A stretch of 64,000 nt of DNA from Theocolax elegans. Its lineage: Eukaryota > Arthropoda > Insecta > Hymenoptera > Cerocephalidae. The stretch is from assembly GCA_026168455.1 (NCBI GenBank), contig CM047430.1, positions 70,471,044-70,535,043 on the forward strand. The letters are read 5' to 3'. Under the pieces are notes generated by a model that did no database searches, was not told the origin of the DNA, and saw only the letters and a program-made list of their open reading frames with translations. Shown here piece by piece: positions 1-11,875 of the stretch (position 1 is the stretch's first letter; each line of letters begins with the position of its first letter). The translations under genes were made by a program, and so were the position numbers.

Positions 1-240
1 CGGAAAGCCGGCGAGTGAGAAAGAGAAGAGAAGAGAAGAGGAGAGGAGAGAAGGGCGGTGTAGGAACGAAACGAAACGAGAAAGAGAAAAGAGGGCCCAG
101 GTGAACGGCCTAACGACTGGAAGGACGATTTTTCATTTTTCGATGCCACGAGACCCCCGACAATGGACGCGTGTCACGAGCCGGCTGCAGCTGCTTGCCA
201 CTGTTTGTCGCGCACACATGGCGCCCGAAACCTCGTGTGC

Positions 241-274
<34 letters not shown>

Positions 275-904
275 GCGAGAGATCTCTACGCGAGATCAAA
301 GTACGTATGTTGCCTCTGGTCTACGGGCTACGTTCGCTGCTTATATTGCATTTGCACGTGCCTCACTATACACTTCGACCCTTTTCGCGCTTCGTGAATT
401 TTTACGACGAGTCGGTGATTAGATTACTCGGATTATTCGCCGATGATAAGACTTCAAAACGACGACTTGTACGTGACTTTTTCCGTACGGTCGCTCAATC
501 ATTGCCACTGTTTCCTACGATAAACACTTCAATATACATATATACAGATATATATAGTATCGTAAGAGAATTATTTTAAATTGCTGGACCATAGCGCAAT
601 GTATACGTACAAAGAAAAGGTCTTACCGAATTTCACGAAATATCGAATAAAAACAATAAATATATTTAAGGAGGAGCCGAAAAAAAGGCAACCGTAATGC
701 GATGGCAAGCCTAACGGAACGCGTCGGTCGAAAAAATTAAATGGTATTTTTCATCAAATAGGAACAGCTGCATCCACATGGACCGTTCGAGGCGAGAGTG
801 GAAAGCCAGCGGCTGAGAGATCGATATATTCGAAAGGATCCGTAGGACAGATAATATCTTTGCCTCTTCGGTCGAGAGAGAAACAGAGAGAGAGAGAGAG
901 AGAG
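1..904. repeat. Left copy of a ~0.9 kb direct duplication (truncated by window edge)
   Basis: This block recurs almost exactly at 1758-2663. The copies differ only by single-base indels, such as at 57, 517, 680-687 and 746-750, mostly in homopolymers; I noticed no substitution. It contains a (CAG)9 run bounded by CAA at 241-273, readable as eleven glutamines in one frame. It also contains donor-like sites (CCCAG|GTGAAC near 100, AAA|GTACGT near 300) and ends in a GA microsatellite. The frames through the CAG run are short and match no family I know, so I do not call a gene. It could be a non-coding 5' exon. Confidence 0.9.
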
Positions 905-1757
905 GAGAGAGTTTGAATCCGCGTAGGGTCGTGAACGCGCGCGCGCCCCCGGAACCGAGGCGCGTGCCCTCTTCAATGGAGTAGAAGTATAGCTGCCCCG
1001 AATCCCCGATCGGCGAAAGGGCTACGGTCGATGCTCTTTTCTCCTTCGGTCTATACGGAGCTTTAATTTCCTTTGTCTCGTCTATCTCTCTCTTTATTTT
1101 TGACAATACTGTTACAGCTTATGAAGTTTATGGATGCTGATCACGATTTTTGACCATCGTGGTTGACGAGATTTTTGCGTTATTGATGAGTGCTTTTTGT
1201 TGTGATGACGATTGTGATCGATGTACAATTTTTTGGAAACTTAGACAGATGAACTATGAGACTAACGGTTTTTCTGTAACCATTTAGTATAACAAATTTT
1301 AACCAATAATTTTTACACATTTTTTGCAATTTTGTTTGCCTTTATAGTTTGTAATTATAGAAGTGGAAAGGACAATTTTATTATACTGTATTGCAGTTAG
1401 ACCTCGTGAAATATCAAAATTTTGAATGGTAATATGAACTCATCACTATGTATATATATATATATATACCATAGAAATTTGTTATTTCGACCAAGTCATT
1501 GTAACAAGCGTATATATGCATCACTTCGGAAAGAAAAGTCAGTATAGTCGAAAAGTAAGGAAAAAAGAAAATGCAATTCAGTAATGAAGGATACGCATTC
1601 GATCAAGCTAAATCAGCTTCGTCTTGTATAAAAGTGTCCTTTGTCCGTCTTTCCTCGAAGGTCGTATCGTAAGCATAAATTAATGGAGATCGACGGGAAG
1701 ATGAATGCTCGGTTTGGAAAAATGATTTCTCCGTCGAAATGGAAGGATTTTGCTCGG

Positions 1758-1998
1758 CGGAAAGCCGGCGAGTGAGAAAGAGAAGAGAAGAGAAGAGGAG
1801 AGGAGAGAAGGGCGGTTGTAGGAACGAAACGAAACGAGAAAGAGAAAAGAGGGCCCAGGTGAACGGCCTAACGACTGGAAGGACGATTTTTCATTTTTCG
1901 ATGCCACGAGACCCCCGACAATGGACGCGTGTCACGAGCCGGCTGCAGCTGCTTGCCACTGTTTGTCGCGCACACATGGCGCCCGAAACCTCGTGTGC

Positions 1999-2032
<34 letters not shown>

Positions 2033-2639
2033 GCGAGAGATCTCTACGCGAGATCAAAGTACGTATGTTGCCTCTGGTCTACGGGCTACGTTCGCTGCTT
2101 ATATTGCATTTGCACGTGCCTCACTATACACTTCGACCCTTTTCGCGCTTCGTGAATTTTTACGACGAGTCGGTGATTAGATTACTCGGATTATTCGCCG
2201 ATGATAAGACTTCAAAACGACGACTTGTACGTGACTTTTTCCGTACGGTCGCTCAATCATTGCCACTGTTTCCTAACGATAAACACTTCAATATACATAT
2301 ATACAGATATATATAGTATCGTAAGAGAATTATTTTAAATTGCTGGACCATAGCGCAATGTATACGTACAAAGAAAAGGTCTTACCGAATTTCACGAAAT
2401 ATCGAATAAAAACAATAAATATATTTAAGGAGGAGCCGAAAAAAGGCAACCGTAATGCGATGGCAAGCCTAACGGAACGCGTCGGTCGAAAAAATTAAAT
2501 GGTATTTTTTCATCAAATAGGAACAGCTGCATCCACATGGACCGTTCGAGGCGAGAGTGGAAAGCCAGCGGCTGAGAGATCGATATATTCGAAAGGATCC
2601 GTAGGACAGATAATATCTTTGCCTCTTCGGTCGAGAGAG

Positions 2640-2663
<24 letters not shown>
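1758..2663. repeat. Right copy of the ~0.9 kb direct duplication
   Basis: It matches 1-904 with an offset of 1757-1759 and carries the same (CAG)9 run at 1999-2031. Homology stops inside the GA microsatellite at about 2643-2674, after which the two flanks are unrelated. The 850 bp between the copies (905-1757) is present once. Microsatellite-bounded copies that differ only in homopolymer length suggest a very recent tandem duplication or an unresolved haplotype overlap. Confidence 0.9.
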
Positions 2664-2678
<15 letters not shown>

Positions 2679-5177
2679 ATAAGGCAACTGCCGTATCTCC
2701 ATCTCGCTTCCACTTATTGGACGAAGCTTGTATAATCCCTCTGTTTCTCATCCACCGGCTATACAGAAAAGATCCTCCAAAGCCAAAACGTCAGGTATAA
2801 GAACGATTCCGAGACGATACCAACTTCTGAAATGGCTGTCGCTCAGGGTTTCTCAGGTCGTACCTTCCATTTTTATGAAATTTTTAAGTCGATTTTCATT
2901 TCGGTCGATTGTCATTATTCGAGATTAAATTTTTCCTCGTTTTAGTTTCACTTCTCAGCCTGGAATTTGTATTTATAATAAATTTAAGTTGAATAACGCT
3001 GTAAACGTGATTTACAAAACATTGTAGGGTGTTGAATTTTTTACTCGAAATTGTCTAACCATAACTCTATATGCCTTCTGTAACGTAAAATCATTTTTAT
3101 ACGGACTATTTTTTTGTACAAATTTGGATAGTACGATAAATGAAAAGTTTACGAAAAAAAGGATGTATAGTAATTATAATTTCATATCAAATTAAAGGTT
3201 TATATGTTATAATTGTAAAAAAAAACTGTTACTATAAATATGTTTTATTATACGTACAATTATACATTTAATATTCCACTTTCTTCATAAAAAATATTAC
3301 CAATGCGAACGCGTAGAAAATATCGTGGTTTTCATCGATTTAGGGTGTGGTGCGATATTATTAACGATCTTCCAACTCGCCCAGCGTTTATTGCATTTTT
3401 CGAATTTTGCGAAATAAATGTATATATGTATACACGTATCGCACATACGTAGAAGAATCGAGTGTCGTAAAAATATGAAAAGAAGGGGGATGGCGAAATG
3501 TGTGTGTTTTTTTTTTCGCAATATCGCATAAACCGCTCATGCCGATATTTCAATCGTTCAGGGAACCTTATAGGAACCCTTAGAAAGAGAGCGAAATATT
3601 GTCAACTTTTGGGTGGAGTCTTCATGCATCGAACGTAAATCAAAAGCTTCGCGCCTCCCTTCGTATTTTCGTCGTTTCCTTCGAACCCAACGATGCAAAA
3701 CCCCCGTTTTTCCAAACTAAATGTCGACCGACACAAGAATAAAACCTTGGTTTACGATATTAATGACTTTATTTTGAAGATTAACGGACTGTGCATCGCA
3801 TTGCTCACTGACCACCGCACATATATATTAAAATCCCCTTTGTTACGCAGATTCTTGCGTACATTTCGTACTGCTCCACGATTTTAAAGATATTTATTAT
3901 TAAAATTGTTGATCACGCGAGGAAAATGTTTTTTTTTTCGTATTTTGTGGAACGATGTTTTATTTGAAAAATAGTCAAATTCAATTAGTATGTTGGGAGA
4001 TAATTTTTGGAAAGGCTTGAACGATGGCGAGAAAGGGCATCGATGTATATACGCGAGGATTTAAAAACCAAGTATAGACGATGACTGTAGGTTTTGGGAA
4101 GTCGATATGCGGGCATGTATTTATATATAGAACCAGATAGATTTGGTAATAAGTGAGAACCCCTGCGCTAGGCTCACGCAACACAATAGACATGCTCCTC
4201 CGAACGATGTGGGTATAGGTTCGTACCATCCTACCTGGTCTCGATAAACTGATTTATTTCGGCGTCATTGTGCTCCGGGTGTTGCATCTGTCCAGATTCC
4301 GTGGCGAAAGACCCGTCGTTTTTCTCTCTATTTCTCTCTTCCACTCTTTCTCTCTCACTTACTCTATGTATCCTCGTACTATACGCGTTATGACGCAACG
4401 AAATCGACTAGATGTACACGTATATATTGGAGTCTCCGGCGACCAAGCCAGGAAAATTTTGCGTTACGCCCGATATTATGAACAATGCAATCAAAGTCTA
4501 AAACTACTTTCGTATCGGGTATCGCAGTGCTCTTGATTTTCAAATCTCTCAGGGTTACACACAATGAGGAAGCTAAATTGGACTCGTTTCGGGTTTGGAT
4601 GATGTACGGACTCCTATCAAATTCGAATAATATACGAATTGCACGTATGTGCGTGTCACTATGATTTACTAGTGAATCGATTCGATAGTCTACACTTTTC
4701 TATCCTCGTGGTGAGAATTGAGATGGTGGTGAAAGAGTTGGAATAGGCTCACTTTATACGTTTACTGCAGTGTATCATTTCGATTTATCGTTCACCCTGG
4801 TTCATTCAATTCTCCGTACTTCAACGACATTTTTATTCGAGAGTATTTATTTTTTGAAATAATATTATTTTTCATTTAAATCATTCATTTGGACAATACG
4901 ATTGTTATTGTTAAAATATCGCACGGAAGAAACGAGTGGACGAACGAATAGGCGAAATAGAAAATTTATAGACACATTTAACATAGGTTAAAAAGAAAAA
5001 CGCTGAGAAAACAAAAATTAGTCTCTCCCCACTGTACGAGTGATGAGAGGATGATCGTGGCGCCATACAAAAGATCAAGAAGCGAAAAGAGAAGAGTAAC
5101 CACAGGGTTTGCGCGAATTCTGGCCGACCTTTCGAAAGTGCCTTTGAAACCGCGTGTCCTCGAACTCGCAAACGGTG

Positions 5178-5180
<3 letters not shown>

Positions 5181-5236
<56 letters not shown>
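5181..5236. repeat. (GA)28 microsatellite
   Basis: An uninterrupted GA dinucleotide run of about 56 bp. An opposite-sense (CT)n run of 33 bp follows at 5469-5501. Confidence 0.95.
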
Positions 5237-5239
<3 letters not shown>

Positions 5240-5464
5240 GAGATGAGAGAGATGGAGAAGGATCACGTAAGGGCATCCTTATCCACTCTCGCGTTTAGGG
5301 ACATGAGAAATTCAGGATTTAAGCCCGGTTACTTTGCACAAGGGTGATCGTATGGACAGAAAAGCTTCTCAAAGAAAACAGGGTAAACGACAATAAAACG
5401 AAGGCATGAAAAAAAAGAAAGCTTCCTGTACCTTCCCTTATCATTGAGAAATCATCCCTCTCGT

Positions 5465-5503
<39 letters not shown>

Positions 5504-6706
5504 GAGGAAGTAGCATGCAGATCGTGAAAGGATATCCTGATAAGGTTCGATCCGCTTGCTACTAAGATCACTCGATTTCGTACGTCCGTAGAACTTTTAT
5601 CTGTGTGCAAAGAGCTTGGATTAGAGTCGAGAGAAACAGCTTCCTTTTTTTTTGTTCCAGTTCCCTGTCTATACTTATTAAGAGGTAGTGTTTTCGCTTT
5701 CTACTTTTCTTCTCTCTTACCTCTCGTTCGATTTATCATCTTAGGAGATTTGGGATACCTTTTACGAGGAAAGAGGATTTTGCGCAAAGTTTAAATTTCG
5801 AAAAATTTATTTAATTTTACATTAACGAAAAGAAAAAGAAACAAAAACGGTAAATAAAATAAATTTAAATGTATCCTGTAGACGCTGTTAACTTTTGGTA
5901 ATATACATATATAGTGCAACATTATTTTACGTATATATGATAAATCTGTAATAAAAGAGAAAAATTAATATCCCCTTATTATGTAGCTCGAGAGAGTAAG
6001 AAAGTATCGGTTAATCCTTATTAAATTCAAGGAAAGAAAAATGGAGCATAAAAAGTCATCTTATAGATTGCGCATATTAATCCTTAAGTGGGTGGTTTTC
6101 GATTGGTGGATGCAGCTCCAACTTTCAAATTGGATAGGTGCAGAATTGGGTGAACATAATTTACCCGGCGAATCAGCTATTTGTATGTATTTATGCATAT
6201 TAATTCTCTATCGTTGCAGCTCTCGCACCCTCGAACCCAAGAAACTGTCCATGGAATAATCGACTTCGAATCTCAATCTATGCATATATATATGTATATA
6301 TGTATATATATATGATATGAATATATCTATATATACCTATAAATATTCGTCTTATCATTTTCTCCAGAACGATAAGAAGGGATAATTACTTTAAAATATG
6401 CGTAAAAATCGAGTGAAGGACCCTCGTTGGAAACTGCCAAATTGAAAAGTAGATCGATACGTGATTTCTCATCTCTGTCCACGCGTATATTTTAAAGGCA
6501 AAAGAAATATAAAGTTAAAGTAAATACTTAAATGTAATAATTATTAAGCATTTCATTACCTCGCATAATATTTTATTTTCATGGAACTCTCCTTGAAGTA
6601 TGCGGTATATACATTGTGAAACAGTAATTTAACAAATAGAAGCTTTTACGATATTTAGATTACAAGTGAATCGTCACTAAGATTAAATGCTCGTTGAGTA
6701 TAACGG

Positions 6707-6710
<4 letters not shown>

Positions 6711-6747
<37 letters not shown>
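6711..6747. repeat. (GA)n microsatellite
   Basis: A pure GA dinucleotide run of about 36 bp in AT-rich sequence. Confidence 0.95.
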
Positions 6748-6752
<5 letters not shown>

Positions 6753-8041
6753 GAACGTAAAATAATAAAACGAAATATGATATTTAGAAGTGGGAGGTGA
6801 ATGTTTAATGAAATTAATTAAAGTGACGTAAAAGGGAGATAGGATTTTGGAATTAATAATCAAGGCGGATCGGATCGGAAGCACTAGAGAGACTTTTAGC
6901 CCTCGTTCATTCTCTTCGTTTGCGCGCATTCTTCTCTGACATTGGCTTAGGATAGTAATTGATGGTACTTGCCGAGTATTTCGCCGATCTGCGCTATAGC
7001 ACACGAGCGATATAATGCAGCCCGTAAGTGGATAGAAGAGATAAAGAGTGTATACGTACGAAGCATGCACGTGTGTCACTCTCCTCCCTCTCCTTCCCTC
7101 CTCTTCCTCCTCCTCGTCGTAGTCCTCGTAGTCTATATAGAATGACGAAATAGATGTTCGTCCGGCGCAATATTAATCTGTTTTCGAGTATGAAAGACGC
7201 GAGCCACGCTGATTTATACATCCTATGGATTCCTCGTTGAAATTCTCCCTTCGTATGTGTACCTATGTACATATATATACCTATTAAACTCTTCGGATTT
7301 TAATGAAAACATTTTTCCCATCAAGTAATTGCATACTTTATTTCTCGATGATACGCAAAACAATTTCAATTACAATTTCGTTGAGTATATATTCAAAGGT
7401 TCTTACATTCGATTATTTCTTGCAAATCGGTAATTTAACATTGTTGAACCGTGAATAACATAAATGAAATAAATGTTCCCGATTTCGTTTACCCCCATAA
7501 CTCAGATCCTGTGCAAACTTTAGGCAGGTAAAGAAAAAAAAAAAGAAGAAGAGGAGTATGGGGTAATAATGTGTATGTAAGTAAACGGTTCGCACGATAT
7601 TTTTCATTAGAAACGATAGAACCGTATAACCCAGAAAGAAAAATGAAAAATCTCGTTAGAGACGAGGAGGAAAAGAACGTAGAGAATAGATAAAAAATTG
7701 CTCGGTCGTCCAGAAGATCATTAATGCAGCTCGTTCCGCATACGTCACGAAGTGAGTAAAGAACGGAACGTGATGCATCGTCCTGTCATCCGAGTGCCGA
7801 AGAGTACGGGCTACTGTATATATATGTATATGTATATATATATATATGTATATAGTGTACTGTACTGTATACGTGTGGGATTGTGTGCGCGAGCGCGTCG
7901 TTCGTCAACCCTCGAGCATAAAAGAATACGCATTAATTTATATCTGCATACGCCTGGTATTGTTATGATAATAAGAACCGTCGGGCCGCCCAACCAGGGC
8001 TATAGGTGTACACCATCACGTTTTGCGCATCTTACAATGTA

Positions 8042-8087
8042 CTGCTGCTGCCGCTGCTGCCGCTGCTGCCGCTGCTGGTGCTACTGG
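8042..8087. repeat. CTG/CCG trinucleotide repeat
   Basis: Interrupted CTG and CCG triplets over about 46 bp, with no convincing coding context. Confidence 0.85.
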
Positions 8088-11069
8088 TATACTGCTAGTC
8101 TCGCACATTTATACAGACGACGCGCGTCTATACGTGTGTACGTGTGCGAAATAATTGTTGGGTTAAGCCTGTGTGGAGGTATATATACCTCGTCCTTTTT
8201 GCTAAATACTGAACCGGCAGCTATGTATGTGTGTATGTATATACTTATGTAGAGCAAATACGCATTCAAAACACCGGGAAACAATGCTACTTAGACGCGC
8301 GTACAGACCGCGAGGACCAAACGAATATCTTCTCGACCTTTTAATGCGACGAGAGGGACAAAAATCTCTTTCGGCATTATCATAATTTTTATTCTATTCT
8401 ATATATAGATATACAGATATACGCGCGTATATACGCGCACTCATGTATCAAAATGGTACCTTGTATACCATTATACTGTTAATGTATACTGCACCGCCAC
8501 TTGGATTCATCATTTTTACAATTGAAATAACTAATTTTTACATTTGGGGATTTCGTTAGAATTCGTTAGGTTGTATGTAGGTTACCTTAACGAAACCGGT
8601 CTGTCACCGTATACGGTTCGATTATTTTTTACACAAATACATTACAATTTATTTACCTCCGATTTACAATCACACGGAAAGATTGAAACTCTTATAAACA
8701 GATATTTAAATTTAATATTGTTGCGATGTATAGGAATATTAGAAGACTGGACGTTTCATTGCGCGACTCAAACATTTTTAGCTACAACCAAGTGAATCTA
8801 AGAATTTTGGTAATAAATTTAATTTTTTCAATGGAATTTTTTTTACATCAACTTCAATTTTTTATCAGAACGTAAGTTGAATGGTAATTCAAACGCAATA
8901 ATTATTTACAAAAATATGATAATATATATCGATATAGTAGAAGAAGGACAGTATATCAAGCCCTCTCTAACCCAATAAGGAGAAAAAATATAGAATTTAC
9001 TGATAGTAAAATTTGCCATTATTTCAGTATTTATCTTAAAATCCTAACATCTTTCTACTATTATTAATAGTATTTCTTTTAGCAACACAAGTCTGTTTTC
9101 CATTTACTATTATATTTTTCACAGTGTAGAAAGAGCTTTTTGTAGTGCAGTTTTTGTTCATTTAATCATCTTTTTTAATAAAAAAAAATCTTGACATTTG
9201 TCCCTATTATTCAACAAAAGTACATTGTTACAATAGGCGAAGGTAACGATGCGTAAAATTTATATATAGAGTACAAATATATATATATATATATAGAACA
9301 CTAGCCAAACTCAATTTACATAACGCATGTATAAAATATACACATATCTAAAGAGCTTTCCCAAGGGTTATAAATAAGAGTAAAGATGCACGACTGCGTA
9401 TCAACTTAAATATGCAAAGGAGAAAAACTGTACCTGGGAAAATCGGGAGCAAACACTTTCCATTCGAGTCTCCTCTCAGACGAACCATCTATACGTACGG
9501 TGCATTAAAATTTTTTGTTTGCCCAAAAAATTTTTTGCCTCGTACCTTATACTTCTTTTTTTTGCTAATCAAGAAATAAAACAAAAAATAATACGTATAC
9601 AAAATACAGCATGCAACAACCGTTACCTGACGTATTTTTTTCCGCGTTTTTTTGTATTCCCGCGTAACGAAGGTGTGCACTTTGTGTGAGAAATATTTTT
9701 TTTTTTAGTTTGAGAACGGGTAAAGATTTTGGGAAAAGCTGTTTGGAAAAGCTATACCGATATAGAACCCGCATGGTGTTGTAAGTATATAGAGAAAAAG
9801 AAATCGTATATAGAGGCGACGACACCTCAGATGCATATCTGCACTTACCCCTATATACGAAAAAAAAAAGAAATTTTTTTTTAAAGAAGACCTTTCGTCA
9901 TCATCGATGACATGTGAGTGTGGTAGATTTTATCGTCGAATATTTATAAAATGTTCTCTTATCTATACTTTATTATGTTATACGTATAAGAACCTTTTAA
10001 AAGCTTTTACGTTTTTGATGCTGCGCGTGTATGGGTAATGTATTTTAAACTATATACTTATGAGGTTTGTGTAGATCAGGTATATTAATTGCACATGTAT
10101 TTGTTTTTCTTCTGGAAATGTGTACAGCATTGAAGATATACATAAGATAAGCGATAAAAACATTTATATAACGCGCACATATTTTAATAAATGAATCGTC
10201 ATATAATACTTTTTGTGATTGTCATTTCAATATTTGTATTATTAATCTGATTAAATCGTTGATATTTTACTTTTTTACGTTTCGACCGATTACACTTTTA
10301 TTATACTGTATATCCGGTTTTCAATGCATTTTAGAAACTGCAATGAAATGCAATTAATACGATCCCTGTACTTACGGTGATTTACTCTGATAACAGTATA
10401 TTCGAATTTTCGTAAACTAAAACTATCGTTTGTTTTGTAGAATTGTTTTACAAACAACTCGGACTTTAATTAGAAAATGCAAATAAAAGTTAATTTATAT
10501 TGAATTATCGTTATTTTATATATTATATACGAATTAAGGTTCATTTAAATAAATGACTATATTGTTTCAATTAGTAATTCGTTGCTTTTTCTTACAAGTG
10601 TTATAAAAAATTAAAACGTATAATGAAATATAAGGAATACACATTTAAATTTATGGTAAGATATTCTGTATACACTAGAAAGTTCATTACATTTTCGTAA
10701 GCCGAATAAAGCTTCAATTTTTATTGTTACAGTATCTTGTTACATTTGTATACTAAAACTATAAAAATCTTTAATATCGAGACACAAAAGTATTAAAATA
10801 ATTGTAAAAGGTATGTATATGTAAATATTGAATTTATACGTTGAGCGATAAACAATTTAAATTTGTCTCTCATCAATAATCAAGATAAGAAGATTCGAAT
10901 CTCGGAGAATAATTCCGTTGAACAATCTAATCCCGTTTCCACCCCGAGGTGGAAAATCCACATTAAAAACTAAACGAAGAGGAAAAAATAATTTGAAATT
11001 GGAAAAATTTGGTTATCCTCATCATACCATCGAAAGACGAATCTCACATCATCTTTCCCGGTATTTTTC

Positions 11070-11875
11070 ATACGACAGTTCGAGTATAAAAATAGCCATA
11101 ACCAACGGAAACCGGGGCTTTAAACTGCAGGACTCGCGCGGAGGAGTCGACCAAGTGAGAGAGAGAGAGTGAGAGAGAGAGAGAGAGACAGTGTGCGGAG
11201 GGGGAGAGGGGGACCTGGTAGGGCGGGGGGAGGGGGAGGGGGGTTAAGAGAGGGAGTAAGAAAGATAGAAAAAAAGGGAACCCCGAGAATCGATGCCGCA
11301 GGAAAAGCGCGAAGAAGCAAGCAAGCAAGCAGCAAGCACAGGTTCCCTTGCAGCATCCCTTGCTGCGTACACACACCACATCTACGTGTGCGTGTATCCA
11401 CATAACGCAGAGGTACACACGCGCGTATACACAGGGAGAGAGAGAGAGAGTCGTACATACACACAGAGACACGTACGCGAGAGAGAGGGTGGGAGGGAGG
11501 GAGGGGGGGTTGGGTTGCAGGGCGGGGTATGAATTGCGCATGCGCGACAGAGAGTACTGTACGTCGACGGGCGGACGGGCGCGCGTGTGTGTGTGTATAA
11601 TAGAGTTTGCTCCCCTGACCCCCACCCCGGGACCCGGGTGTAAGAGCGCGCGAGTGGCGAGCGGCGAGCGGCGAGCGGCGAGATCCTGGCTCCCTCTCTC
11701 TCGCGTCCTGGGTTCCCGCCATGGATGACACCCGAACGCGTACGAGCGGCACCGAGCGCACACGAGGGCCGAAACGCGGGCAGCTGCGAGACAAAGAATA
11801 TATACTCTAGGAGCGCGCACACACAGTCACCGCGCGCGGCGAGCACACTCAGCACGGGGCAGCCCGCAACCAAAG
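11070..11875 (+). promoter_or_regulatory. Candidate promoter and non-coding first exon, CpG-rich
   Basis: The sequence switches from AT-rich to GC- and CpG-rich. In order it shows a TATA-like element at 11085-11095, GA tracts at 11157-11190, an NRF1-type palindrome at 11535-11546, CGGCGAG heptamer repeats near 11651-11682, and a donor-like AAAG|GTACGG after 11875. Long open frames on both strands are simple-sequence frames without family resemblance. A first exon splicing to the acceptor before 20570 is inference. An unrelated enhancer, or plain low-complexity DNA, is equally possible. Confidence 0.35.
11535..11546. promoter_or_regulatory. NRF1/Erect-wing type palindromic site
   Basis: TGCGCATGCGCG is seen here, a near-perfect match to the NRF1 consensus (TGCGCATGCGCA). 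NRF1-family proteins bind such palindromes in promoters. It sits in a GC-rich block, and a second copy lies at 15824-15835. Confidence 0.6.

Larger units (their letters stand above)
2664..10900. other. Long AT-rich stretch without recognisable genes
   Basis: I see no coding exon. It holds microsatellites: (GA)n at 5181-5236, (CT)n at 5469-5501, (GA)n at 6711-6747, mixed TA/TG at 7820-7855, and a CTG/CCG run at 8042-8087. Open frames here are short and of low complexity. It could be intergenic or a 5' intron of the downstream Tet gene. Confidence 0.6.

Noticed and set aside
163..579. Polyglutamine-containing frame in the 0.9-kb duplicated block
   Set aside because: The Gln run comes from a CAG microsatellite. 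The flanks resemble no family and three overlapping frames are open, so a protein cannot be supported.
11318..11366. Hairpin GCAGCAAG/CTTGCTGC as a possible small RNA precursor
   Set aside because: The stem is only eight bases with a loop of over twenty and is surrounded by AAGC repeats, so it is not miRNA-like.
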